The notes beneath the pieces were generated by a model, which was given only the letters and a program-made list of their open reading frames with translations, was not told the DNA's origin and searched no databases. Of a stretch of DNA of 15,257 bases, positions 1 to 6,886 are shown piece by piece; position 1 is the first letter of the stretch, and every line of letters starts with the position of its first letter. The DNA is from a bacterium (GTDB lineage: Bacteria > UBA9089 > UBA9088 > JAGUXG01): assembly GCA_030018505.1 (NCBI GenBank), contig JASEHO010000024.1, forward strand, positions 1 to 15,257, written 5' to 3'. The position numbers and the translations under genes are program-made.

Positions 1-55
1 CTTCATTTTTGCTGATAAACTTGATTCCCTTTCCTATGTTGGAAAGCCCCATTCC
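1..55 (-). pseudogene. Fragment identical to internal part of the PorV-like gene
   Basis: Bases 1-55 match 8643-8697 with no mismatch, and identity stops at base 56 (T here, C at 8698). Read on the minus strand, this corresponds to about residues 203-221 of the PorV/UPF0164-like protein encoded at 8335-9303, and any remaining copy would lie left of the window. Just upstream in the same frame, where the full gene continues, there is a TAA stop, so this copy would lack the signal peptide and N-terminal half. It may be a real truncated second copy. The match length equals a common assembler k-mer size (55), so it may also be only the overlap left at a branch in an assembly graph. The two readings cannot be separated from this window. 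Confidence 0.5.
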
Positions 56-120
56 TAATTAAATTCTTTGTCTTGAAAAATCAACTTTTCCTCAAAAGTA
101 TGTGTAGATACATTTTTTTG

Positions 121-142
121 TAGTCAAATTTATAGTCAAATT
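121..142. repeat. Two direct copies of TAGTCAAATT, 12 bases apart
   Basis: TAGTCAAATT occurs at 121-130 and again at 133-142. The 12-base period is close to one helical turn, and the pair ends five bases before the -35 hexamer of the signalling operon promoter. This placement fits a dimeric activator site, but the motif is AT-rich and the regulator is unknown. Confidence 0.4.
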
Positions 143-147
143 AGAGA

Positions 148-175
148 TTGACTCTGCTGGACAATTTGTGATAAT
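148..175 (+). promoter_or_regulatory. Sigma-70-type promoter for the signalling operon
   Basis: TTGACT (148-153, 5/6 to consensus) is separated by 16 bases from GATAAT (170-175, 5/6). An overlapping alternative -10, TAATAT at 172-177, gives an 18-base spacer. The predicted transcript start falls at about 182-184, almost on the ATG at 185. If that ATG is right, the message would be nearly leaderless. Confidence 0.5.
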
Positions 176-184
176 ATATGAAGT

Positions 185-3100
185 ATGTTGAGGCAACAAG
201 AAGTTATTCGAAGGTTTCTTGAGCATACTATCAAAGCAGGGATTATCAAAGATCTGAAAGGAGGCTTTATCTTTGCTGTGGGTGACACCTGTATTACCCA
301 TCTATGTGAAAGATTCTGTGAATCTCTGGAGGCCTGCCCAGATTGTCCTATTGACTTGATACACATTAGTACCCCGATAGTTATAGATAGTAAGCATATA
401 GCCATTGTCTTTGTCCCTTCCAGACGGCTATCTGAAGATATTCCTGAAGAGAAGATTAAAGAAAGGCTTACAAAATTAGAATTACAAGAGAGAAAAGAAG
501 AGTTTATTGATGCCTATAAAAATATTCCTTTGATATCTAAGGAGTTAGTTAAAGATGTTCAGTCCCAAATAGAATCAGCAGCAGAAATCATATCATTTTT
601 TATGAAGTCTGAAGAGCTTGAGATAATAAACGATATGTTGGTAAAAATAAACTCATCTGGATATGATTTCAAAAAGGTTTTACAAATAATAACAGATAAG
701 AGCCGTGAGATTACCTCAGCAGATAGGAGTTGTTTATTGTTGTTGGACCCTGTAACCAATGAGTTGAGCCGAGAGTTTCATTGTAAGGAGTTTGAGAGAA
801 TAAAGGAACATTGCCATAAACATGTAAGCCCTGAAGAGGGAGCAATTGGTCATGTCTTTAAGGCAGGCGAATCTCTCCTGATCCCAGATACTGAAAAGGA
901 AGAAAGATGGCTATTTTCAAAGGATGTAGGGTCAACCCTCAATGTTCCTCTAATGCATAATGAAAAAATAATAGGTGCAATTCATGTAGCAAGCCATAAC
1001 AAAAACACCTTTCATTCCTGGCATGAACGGATATTGACCGCTCTTGCCCAGGAGGCATCTATAGTGGTCAATAATGCCAGAAGTATCCAGGGAACAACAA
1101 AGGTATTGACCAGCCTGCAAGAGACAGGAACATCTCTTACATCTGAAATTGAATTGACACCTTTATTGGGAACAATCGCTAAGAAGGCAATAGAGATACT
1201 TGGGGCAGATGCCCTTGCCATATATACCTATAATTCAGAGCTTGATGAGTTCCAATTAGAAATTGTATTTGGGGTGAATGAACCCAATAAGATGAGCGGG
1301 CCAATAAACTCAAGAAAGAGTAACATACTGAAGGCAATTGAGAAAGCAGGAGATCATTTTGCTGATGATGCTAAGAATGATAAGATTATGTCAGGTGAGT
1401 TCGTCAATCGAGAAAATATTAAATCCTCAGCCGTATTATTATTGAAGTCTGGAGATAAGGTTATTGGAATTATGTTTGTCAACTACAGAAACACTCATTA
1501 TTTCCCTGAGGAAGAAAAGACAATGTATAGATTGTTTGCCCTTCAGGCAGCAGTTGCTCTTAAGAATGCCTGTTTCTTTAAGGAGATTGAAATCCAGAGG
1601 CAGAAGACAACAGTTTTATATGAAGTAAGTACCATAATCCAGAATGAGACAGATTTAGATAAGATGTTCTATACAATTCTGAGTGGTATCACTATTGGAG
1701 AAGGATTGGGGTTTAACAGGGCTATGCTCTTCTTAAGGGATGAGCGCAGGAATATCCTGGAGGGACGAATGGCTATTGGACCTATCAGTGGCGAAGAAGC
1801 CCGCCAGATGTGGGAAGATGCTATCACAAATAAGGTTACCTTCAGTGATTATCTCTTAAGATATGAGAGGGAAAAAGAATTCCTGCTTGACTCAGAGATA
1901 AATAGGATAGTCAGAAGAAAGGTGATTTCTTTGGATACACAAAGTATATTTATTCAAAGCCTGATGGAAAGAAAGCCGCTCAATCTCAAAGAAGTTTCTC
2001 CTGAGATAAAGGGATTGTTAGGAGACCTTGCCGCAGATGCCTTTGCCATTGTCCCCTTGATTGGTAAGGATAAGGCAATGGGGGTTATAATCACGGATAG
2101 AAAATACGACCAAAAACCAATCACATCTTTTGACATAGAGTTACTCTCTGTTTTTGCCAATCAGGCCGCTATTGCCATTGAAAAGACAACGCTGTTTGAG
2201 AAGTTAAACTCACGAATCAAGAACCTGGATGAATTTTATAGGAGTATGGTTAAAAAAATAGGTGAAACCTATGACTTAGAAGCATTCTTAATGGCTATAG
2301 GCAGTATTATAAGTGAGACACTAAGGATGAATTGGAGCATATATCTGTATGAAGAAGAAAGGGAAAGGTTAATTCTTAAGGTTTGCAAGGGGATAGAGAT
2401 AGATGAGCGGATATTAGTACCAACTGAATTAAAAATAGGAGAAGGGACAATTGGGATAGTAGCTCAGACCAGAGAACAGATAACAGGAGATACATTTATC
2501 GGGATTCCCATTCAAAAAAAGGAAGAGTTTTTAGGGGTAATGATGGTTATTAAACCACCCTCTAAATACATTGAGCCTTTTAATGAAGAAGAGAAGAGAT
2601 TTGTTGAGGTAGTAGTGGGCTATATGACTCTTGTAATGACCAATCTTAACCTGATTCAAAGATTAGAAAAAGAGACCAAAGCGAAGTCTGAGATACTATA
2701 TCACCTCTCCCATACCTTAATGACTCCCTTAAGCAACCTTGATATGTATGCCAAAAAACTCATAGAGAGCTGTATGGATTCAGACAAGATGAAGAAATAC
2801 CTAATAACCATAGCTCAGCAGGTAAGGGTGTATCGGGAGATTGTGGAGAATATGGTCAACTTCTCCTTAATAGAAACAGGCAGGATGGAGATTGTCAAAG
2901 AAGAGCTTGATCTCTCTGGTGTGATTAAAAAAAGTGTTGCCTTATTCTCCCAGGCCTTAAAAGAGAAGGGCTTAGAGATAAAAGAGAATATTACCACCAG
3001 CATCAAGATTCCGATTGATAGGGTGAAGATTGGTACTGTCCTCCAAAACCTGATTAGTAATGCCATCAAGTTCTCTGATGAGAAGAAAGAGATAGAGATA

Positions 3101-3358
3101 AACCTATCTGAGAAGATAGATGCTGTTCAGATAGAGGTGGTCAATTATGGCAGACCAATCCCTGAACCAGAGAGGAAAAGGATATTTGAGGGGTTCTATC
3201 GTGCAAAACCAGGAGAGGGAGAAATGCCAAAAGGAGGAATGGGTCTGGGTCTTACCATTGCCAGGAGCTATATCAAAACCCACAATGGAAATATCTGGGT
3301 AGAAAGTAACCCTGAGGAGAGAAAAACGAAGTTTATATTTACTTTACCAAAGATATAA
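185..3358 (+). CDS. Soluble multi-GAF sensor histidine kinase with PocR-like N-terminus
   Basis: This is a 1057-residue cytoplasmic kinase with no membrane segment or signal peptide. Residues ~1-140 resemble a short PocR-type sensory domain: Cys36, 41, 45, 51 and 54, then a PIVID-type strand near 64-68 and a following helical region. Four GAF domains follow at about 160-298, 322-462, 488-668 (with a long helical insertion at ~535-605) and 690-822. The kinase core has an H-box around His843 (SHTLMTPL), an N-box with Asn955 and Asn959, a G1-like segment in which Asn987 replaces the usual Asp, and a glycine-rich G2 (GMGLGL, 1018-1023). The residue after His843 is Thr, not the usual Glu/Asp. It should phosphorylate the receiver encoded 11 bases downstream. 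No Shine-Dalgarno sequence precedes ATG 185, so the start is uncertain; the PocR match argues against a much later start. GAF and kinase calls are firm, PocR moderate, ligands unknown. Confidence 0.9.
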   Translation: MLRQQEVIRRFLEHTIKAGIIKDLKGGFIFAVGDTCITHLCERFCESLEACPDCPIDLIHISTPIVIDSKHIAIVFVPSRRLSEDIPEEKIKERLTKLELQERKEEFIDAYKNIPLISKELVKDVQSQIESAAEIISFFMKSEELEIINDMLVKINSSGYDFKKVLQIITDKSREITSADRSCLLLLDPVTNELSREFHCKEFERIKEHCHKHVSPEEGAIGHVFKAGESLLIPDTEKEERWLFSKDVGSTLNVPLMHNEKIIGAIHVASHNKNTFHSWHERILTALAQEASIVVNNARSIQGTTKVLTSLQETGTSLTSEIELTPLLGTIAKKAIEILGADALAIYTYNSELDEFQLEIVFGVNEPNKMSGPINSRKSNILKAIEKAGDHFADDAKNDKIMSGEFVNRENIKSSAVLLLKSGDKVIGIMFVNYRNTHYFPEEEKTMYRLFALQAAVALKNACFFKEIEIQRQKTTVLYEVSTIIQNETDLDKMFYTILSGITIGEGLGFNRAMLFLRDERRNILEGRMAIGPISGEEARQMWEDAITNKVTFSDYLLRYEREKEFLLDSEINRIVRRKVISLDTQSIFIQSLMERKPLNLKEVSPEIKGLLGDLAADAFAIVPLIGKDKAMGVIITDRKYDQKPITSFDIELLSVFANQAAIAIEKTTLFEKLNSRIKNLDEFYRSMVKKIGETYDLEAFLMAIGSIISETLRMNWSIYLYEEERERLILKVCKGIEIDERILVPTELKIGEGTIGIVAQTREQITGDTFIGIPIQKKEEFLGVMMVIKPPSKYIEPFNEEEKRFVEVVVGYMTLVMTNLNLIQRLEKETKAKSEILYHLSHTLMTPLSNLDMYAKKLIESCMDSDKMKKYLITIAQQVRVYREIVENMVNFSLIETGRMEIVKEELDLSGVIKKSVALFSQALKEKGLEIKENITTSIKIPIDRVKIGTVLQNLISNAIKFSDEKKEIEINLSEKIDAVQIEVVNYGRPIPEPERKRIFEGFYRAKPGEGEMPKGGMGLGLTIARSYIKTHNGNIWVESNPEERKTKFIFTLPKI

Positions 3359-3369
3359 AGGAGGAGAAA

Positions 3370-3768
3370 ATGGAGAAAAAGAAAATACTGATAATAGATG
3401 ATGACCCAGCATTTTTGAAGATCACCAGGGATGAGTTTGATGAACAAGGAGGGTTTGAGGTTATCACCGCGATGAATGGAGATGATGGAAAGAAAAGGGC
3501 AGAGGAAGAGAAGCCTGATCTGATAGTATTAGACATCATCCTCCCTTCAAGGAGTGGCGAGATGGAAAACAGGGAGGAAGGAATAAGGGTTTTAGACGAT
3601 CTGAAGGCTAATCCCGAAACAAAGGATATCAAAATAATTATCGTCACCTGTCGGATAGACTATATGGAGGTAAAGAGGAAGGCAGAGAGTATGGAGATTC
3701 CCTTTTTTAGAAAACCGCTTGATACCATAGAGTTAGTAGAAAAGGCAAAAAATATGTTAGGGGTATAG
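3370..3768 (+). CDS. Single-domain response regulator (CheY-like receiver)
   Basis: This 132-residue protein is a receiver domain with no output domain. The acidic pocket is Asp10/Asp11, the phospho-acceptor Asp55 (in VLDIILP), the switch residue Thr93 and the conserved Lys115 before Pro116. The loop after Asp55 is about eight residues longer than usual: between LPSRSG and the helix starting GIRVLDDL sits a charged EMENREE stretch. A strong ribosome binding site (AAGGAGG, 3358-3364) overlaps the end of the kinase gene and lies five bases before the ATG. The kinase upstream is its likely phosphodonor. Without an output domain it probably acts by protein contact, for example on the GAF/HD-GYP protein or the ATPase encoded downstream; that part is inference. 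Confidence 0.92.
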   Translation: MEKKKILIIDDDPAFLKITRDEFDEQGGFEVITAMNGDDGKKRAEEEKPDLIVLDIILPSRSGEMENREEGIRVLDDLKANPETKDIKIIIVTCRIDYMEVKRKAESMEIPFFRKPLDTIELVEKAKNMLGV

Positions 3769-3770
3769 AT

Positions 3771-4865
3771 ATGGATGCCAAAAAAAGCCTTAGTCTGGAA
3801 CTGAGAAAGGCAAATGCAGACCTCAGTCTCTTGTATAATATAATTGAAGATATAGCCGGTGAGATAGACCTACAAAGGCTATCAGAGAAGATAGCTAAGG
3901 AGGTGAAGAGGCGACTAAATGCAGAGGCAGTCTTTTTAATGCTCATTGATGCAGAAGGGTTAAGCTTGGAGTTGATTGCCTCAGAGGCTATTAAAATACC
4001 CAAAGTAACCAGGATACCCATAACCGGGATTATCAAAGAGACCTTTGATTCGCCCTCTCTTCATTTTGGCAGACTTAAGATAGGGTCAGAAGTTTTTGCC
4101 TCATCCCTTTGTGTGCCTTTGATAATCCAGGAAAAACCCATAGGGATGATCGCTATCTGCAATAAAGAGGCTAAAGGATTTACTGATGGCGATAAGAGAG
4201 TGATTCAGAATATAGCCCTTGTAGGCAGTATAATCAGACATGCTGTTGAGAATGCCAAATTATATAAAAATTTACAGACAACCTATTTTCAAACCTTACA
4301 GGTAATTGGTAAAACTTTGGAATCAAAGAGTCGATATACTCAACAGCACTCGGAACATGTTGCCGAATATGCAGTTCTTATTGTTAAGAAGATAAAGGAG
4401 AAGAAAGAATTGGAAGAGAGCATGATAGATAAAATAAGGGTTGTGGCTCAATTGCATGATATAGGGAAGATTGGAGTTAATGACTTTATTGTGAATAAAC
4501 CGTGTTGTCTCTGTGAGGAAGAGTGGAAGGTTATGAAGGAGCATCCTGTAAAGGGATATGAAAATATCAAACCACTGGATTTTATAGATGAAGATGTAAA
4601 ATTAGGAATAAGGCATCATCATGAAAATTTCAATGGAAAAGGTTATCCTGATGGTTTAATTGGAGAAAAAATCCCTCTTTTGGCTCGGATTATGAGGGTA
4701 GCTGACTCTTTTGATGCGATGATATTTCCACGGCCATATCATCCAAAAACACAGACAAAAGAAGAGGCCATTGAGGAACTTAAGCAACATATAAATGAAT
4801 GGTATGATCCCCAGATTGTAGAAGCCTTTGTGGAAGGATTGAAAGAAGAAGGAGTCATCCAATGA
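3771..4865 (+). CDS. GAF domain fused to HD-GYP phosphodiesterase
   Basis: This 364-residue soluble protein has an N-terminal helix, a GAF domain (~20-163) and an HD-GYP domain (~170-360). HD-GYP proteins hydrolyse cyclic di-GMP using a bi- or trinuclear metal centre. Visible ligands and motifs are His193, His229-Asp230 (in HDIGKIG), His258, His283-His284-Glu285, NGKGYPDG (288-295, with Gly291-Tyr292-Pro293) and Asp312 in VADSFDAM. All core metal-binding positions look intact, so activity is plausible. One oddity is Cys245, Cys246 and Cys248 in the loop after NKP, where homologues usually have GKL-type residues. The gene starts two bases after the receiver gene, with a TTAGGGG ribosome binding site, and overlaps the next gene by ATGA. 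Its first ~140 codons are almost identical to those of the next gene. Input is probably small-molecule binding by GAF and/or contact with the receiver; the ligand is unknown. Confidence 0.93.
   Translation: MDAKKSLSLELRKANADLSLLYNIIEDIAGEIDLQRLSEKIAKEVKRRLNAEAVFLMLIDAEGLSLELIASEAIKIPKVTRIPITGIIKETFDSPSLHFGRLKIGSEVFASSLCVPLIIQEKPIGMIAICNKEAKGFTDGDKRVIQNIALVGSIIRHAVENAKLYKNLQTTYFQTLQVIGKTLESKSRYTQQHSEHVAEYAVLIVKKIKEKKELEESMIDKIRVVAQLHDIGKIGVNDFIVNKPCCLCEEEWKVMKEHPVKGYENIKPLDFIDEDVKLGIRHHHENFNGKGYPDGLIGEKIPLLARIMRVADSFDAMIFPRPYHPKTQTKEEAIEELKQHINEWYDPQIVEAFVEGLKEEGVIQ
3778..4199 (+). repeat. GAF-coding direct repeat, copy 1 (422 bp)
   Basis: This segment aligns without gaps to 4878-5299 at a constant offset of 1100 bases. 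I count five differences: 3852 A/G, 3872 A/G, 4054 C/T, 4062 C/T and 4077 A/G (copy 1/copy 2). All five are transitions. Four change the protein (Ile28/Val31, Pro95/Leu98, His98/Tyr101, Lys103/Glu106) and one is silent. Confidence 0.97.
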
Positions 4866-5869
4866 TAGAATATAATCCCAAAAAAAGCCTTAGTCTGGAA
4901 CTGAGAAAGGCAAATGCAGACCTCAGTCTCTTGTATAATATAATTGAAGATGTAGCCGGTGAGATAGACCTGCAAAGGCTATCAGAGAAGATAGCTAAGG
5001 AGGTGAAGAGGCGACTAAATGCAGAGGCAGTCTTTTTAATGCTCATTGATGCAGAAGGGTTAAGCTTGGAGTTGATTGCCTCAGAGGCTATTAAAATACC
5101 CAAAGTAACCAGGATACCCATAACCGGGATTATCAAAGAGACCTTTGATTCGCTCTCTCTTTATTTTGGCAGACTTGAGATAGGGTCAGAAGTTTTTGCC
5201 TCATCCCTTTGTGTGCCTTTGATAATCCAGGAAAAACCCATAGGGATGATCGCTATCTGCAATAAAGAGGCTAAAGGATTTACTGATGGCGATAAGAGAA
5301 TAGTCTATAATATAGACATAGTTGCTACAAATGCATTGGAGAATGCCAGGTTGGTAAAGGAATTTGTCACTTCACATCAGGCATTAAATATAACGGATAT
5401 AAGGTTGAAGGCGATCAGAAAAGCCTGCGGCTTGATTGGTTCATCCGCCAATTTAGAAGATTCGCTGAATCAGATTATGGATTTGATAGTTACTATTATG
5501 GATGTAGAAACAGGGATACTCTTTTCAATAAATGAAAGCAAAGAACTGTTTATTAAAACAAAGCGAGGAGAGAAAACAAAGGAGATTAAGGATATGAGAA
5601 TCAAACAAGGAGAAGGAATTATTGGCTCTACCGCAGAATTGAATGAACCGAGGTTTGCCTTTGAACTGCCCAAAAGCCCCATTCGCCAGAAGGAGATTAG
5701 TAAAATGATAGGCATTGAAACAAGATCACTCCTCTCTGTGCCGATTAGAAAGGGCAATAGAATAAAGGGGGTAGTTGTGGTAGTCAACAAGAAAGAGGAA
5801 GATATCTTCTCCCTTGATGAGATAGACCTGCTCTCTGCTATGGCAAATCTTTTAGGTCTGTTGCTATAA
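4862..5869 (+). CDS. Tandem GAF-GAF sensor protein without output domain
   Basis: This 335-residue soluble protein has two GAF domains, at about 23-165 and 195-335, joined by a helical linker, and no recognisable enzymatic or DNA-binding output. Residues 6-146 are nearly identical to residues 3-143 of the preceding GAF/HD-GYP protein, with four substitutions. Immediately after that stretch the two proteins diverge sharply although both still form the end of a GAF fold. The second GAF is unrelated at high identity to the first. The chain stops early in the last GAF helix (LLGLLL). The ATG overlaps the previous stop as ATGA, indicating translational coupling. It may heterodimerise with the HD-GYP protein through the matched GAF domains, acting as a regulatory partner. 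That is inference from the shared domain and coupling; the ligand is unknown. Confidence 0.88.
   Translation: MIEYNPKKSLSLELRKANADLSLLYNIIEDVAGEIDLQRLSEKIAKEVKRRLNAEAVFLMLIDAEGLSLELIASEAIKIPKVTRIPITGIIKETFDSLSLYFGRLEIGSEVFASSLCVPLIIQEKPIGMIAICNKEAKGFTDGDKRIVYNIDIVATNALENARLVKEFVTSHQALNITDIRLKAIRKACGLIGSSANLEDSLNQIMDLIVTIMDVETGILFSINESKELFIKTKRGEKTKEIKDMRIKQGEGIIGSTAELNEPRFAFELPKSPIRQKEISKMIGIETRSLLSVPIRKGNRIKGVVVVVNKKEEDIFSLDEIDLLSAMANLLGLLL
4878..5299 (+). repeat. GAF-coding direct repeat, copy 2 (422 bp)
   Basis: This is the partner of 3778-4199, offset 1100 bases with no indels and five transitions in 422 positions (about 98.8% identity). Both ends are abrupt: position 4877 already differs, and from 5300 the sequence diverges strongly although the encoded proteins remain similar in character. 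This pattern fits gene conversion or recent segmental copying. Confidence 0.97.
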
Positions 5870-5872
5870 AAG

Positions 5873-6886
5873 ATGAATATCAAAACCCTTTTGGAAATAG
5901 TAAGAACAGAGATGGCCAGACCACCATGGCCTCCTGGCACATTTCCTATCATTCACCTTAAGGCAGGCAGACCACCTCTTCTTCGTATTGTAACAAAGAT
6001 TTTTTCCACAGCAAATTCACCTCTTAGTTCTGAGGATATTATGAAGTTGATTCAGGAAATGGTAGGAACGGAGCGAAATCAGAAGCGATTAGAAAAACTC
6101 AACAAAGACCACGAGGTACATTTTTCTTACTTTCTTCAGTCAGAAGATAAGAATATTGCTGGGTTTAGAATTGATGCCTTCCGCCAGGATCAGACAAACG
6201 GGGCTGTTATTAGAGTCATTCCAAAAGAGATTCCCACTATTGAGAATCTAAGACTGCCATTGGTCTTGAAGGAGCTATCCCTTATGTCATCAGGATTGAT
6301 TGTGATTGCTGGTCCTGCTCGGTGTGGCAAATCAACCACCTCTACCACTATAATTGACCATATTAATAAAGAGATGCCAGTTCATATCATCACCATTGAA
6401 GATCCAATAGAGTTTATTCATAAAGATAGGCGCAGTATTGTGAATCAGCGGGAGATAGGAAGGGATGCTGAATCCTTTTCTTCTGCTATAGAACAGGCAC
6501 TAAGGCACGATCCAGATGTGCTCTTCGTTGGAGAAATGAGAGATACAGAAACAATCCTGGCGACACTCGGGTCAGCAGAAACAGGCTGTCTGGTTATCAC
6601 TACCCTACCTACCATTGAAACTGATGTAGCAAGTGCTATAAATCAGTTAATAGACTCCTTTCCTCGAGAGAAACAGGACCAGATACGACTCAGGCTATCA
6701 TTTGCTCTAAAAGGAGCGCTTTCACAAAAGCTATCAATAGAACAGGATGGAAGTGTAAAGGCTTCTTTTGAGGTGATAGTAAGTAACCCTGACATCCAGA
6801 AAGCAATCAGGGAAGGAAGTGGCTTAGAAATTCGTAAGGCTATCCAAAAGGGAACTCAGGCAGGGATGCAGACATTAGACCAATAG
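5873..6886 (+). CDS. PilT-like type IV pilus ATPase paralogue, altered His box, short C-terminus
   Basis: This 337-residue protein belongs to the secretion/retraction ATPase superfamily that includes PilT and PilU. An N-terminal PAS-like domain (~1-120, with HLKAGRPPLLRIV near 28-40) precedes the RecA-like motor. Walker A is GPARCGKST (147-155), the Asp box is TIEDPIEF (174-181), and Walker B is DPDVLFVGEMRD (213-224, Glu221). The His box normally reads GHLV..TLHT; here it is GCLVITTLPT (238-247), so both histidines are replaced, by Cys239 and Pro246. The chain ends at GMQTLDQ, just where PilT proteins continue with a final helical region. ATP binding is likely; force-generating retraction is doubtful. 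It follows the GAF-GAF gene by three bases, so it is probably an output or regulatory target of the signalling cascade. Its last 12 bases overlap the 3' end of the convergent gene. I give no pilT symbol because of the divergence. Confidence 0.88.
   Translation: MNIKTLLEIVRTEMARPPWPPGTFPIIHLKAGRPPLLRIVTKIFSTANSPLSSEDIMKLIQEMVGTERNQKRLEKLNKDHEVHFSYFLQSEDKNIAGFRIDAFRQDQTNGAVIRVIPKEIPTIENLRLPLVLKELSLMSSGLIVIAGPARCGKSTTSTTIIDHINKEMPVHIITIEDPIEFIHKDRRSIVNQREIGRDAESFSSAIEQALRHDPDVLFVGEMRDTETILATLGSAETGCLVITTLPTIETDVASAINQLIDSFPREKQDQIRLRLSFALKGALSQKLSIEQDGSVKASFEVIVSNPDIQKAIREGSGLEIRKAIQKGTQAGMQTLDQ

Noticed and set aside
3707..5136. Two similar minus-strand open frames (~109 and 93 codons) antisense to the GAF regions.
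   Set aside because: They are similar to each other only because the GAF block is duplicated. They lie opposite well-supported genes and show no ribosome binding site or family match.
3778..5299. The 1.1-kb-offset direct repeat as a mobile element or CRISPR-like structure.
   Set aside because: The repeat is entirely in-frame GAF coding sequence with no terminal inverted repeats or transposase.
5470..5952. A 160-codon minus-strand open frame opposite the GAF-GAF gene.
   Set aside because: It is entirely antisense to clear GAF coding sequence and its translation is low-complexity Ser/Ile/Leu typical of shadow frames.
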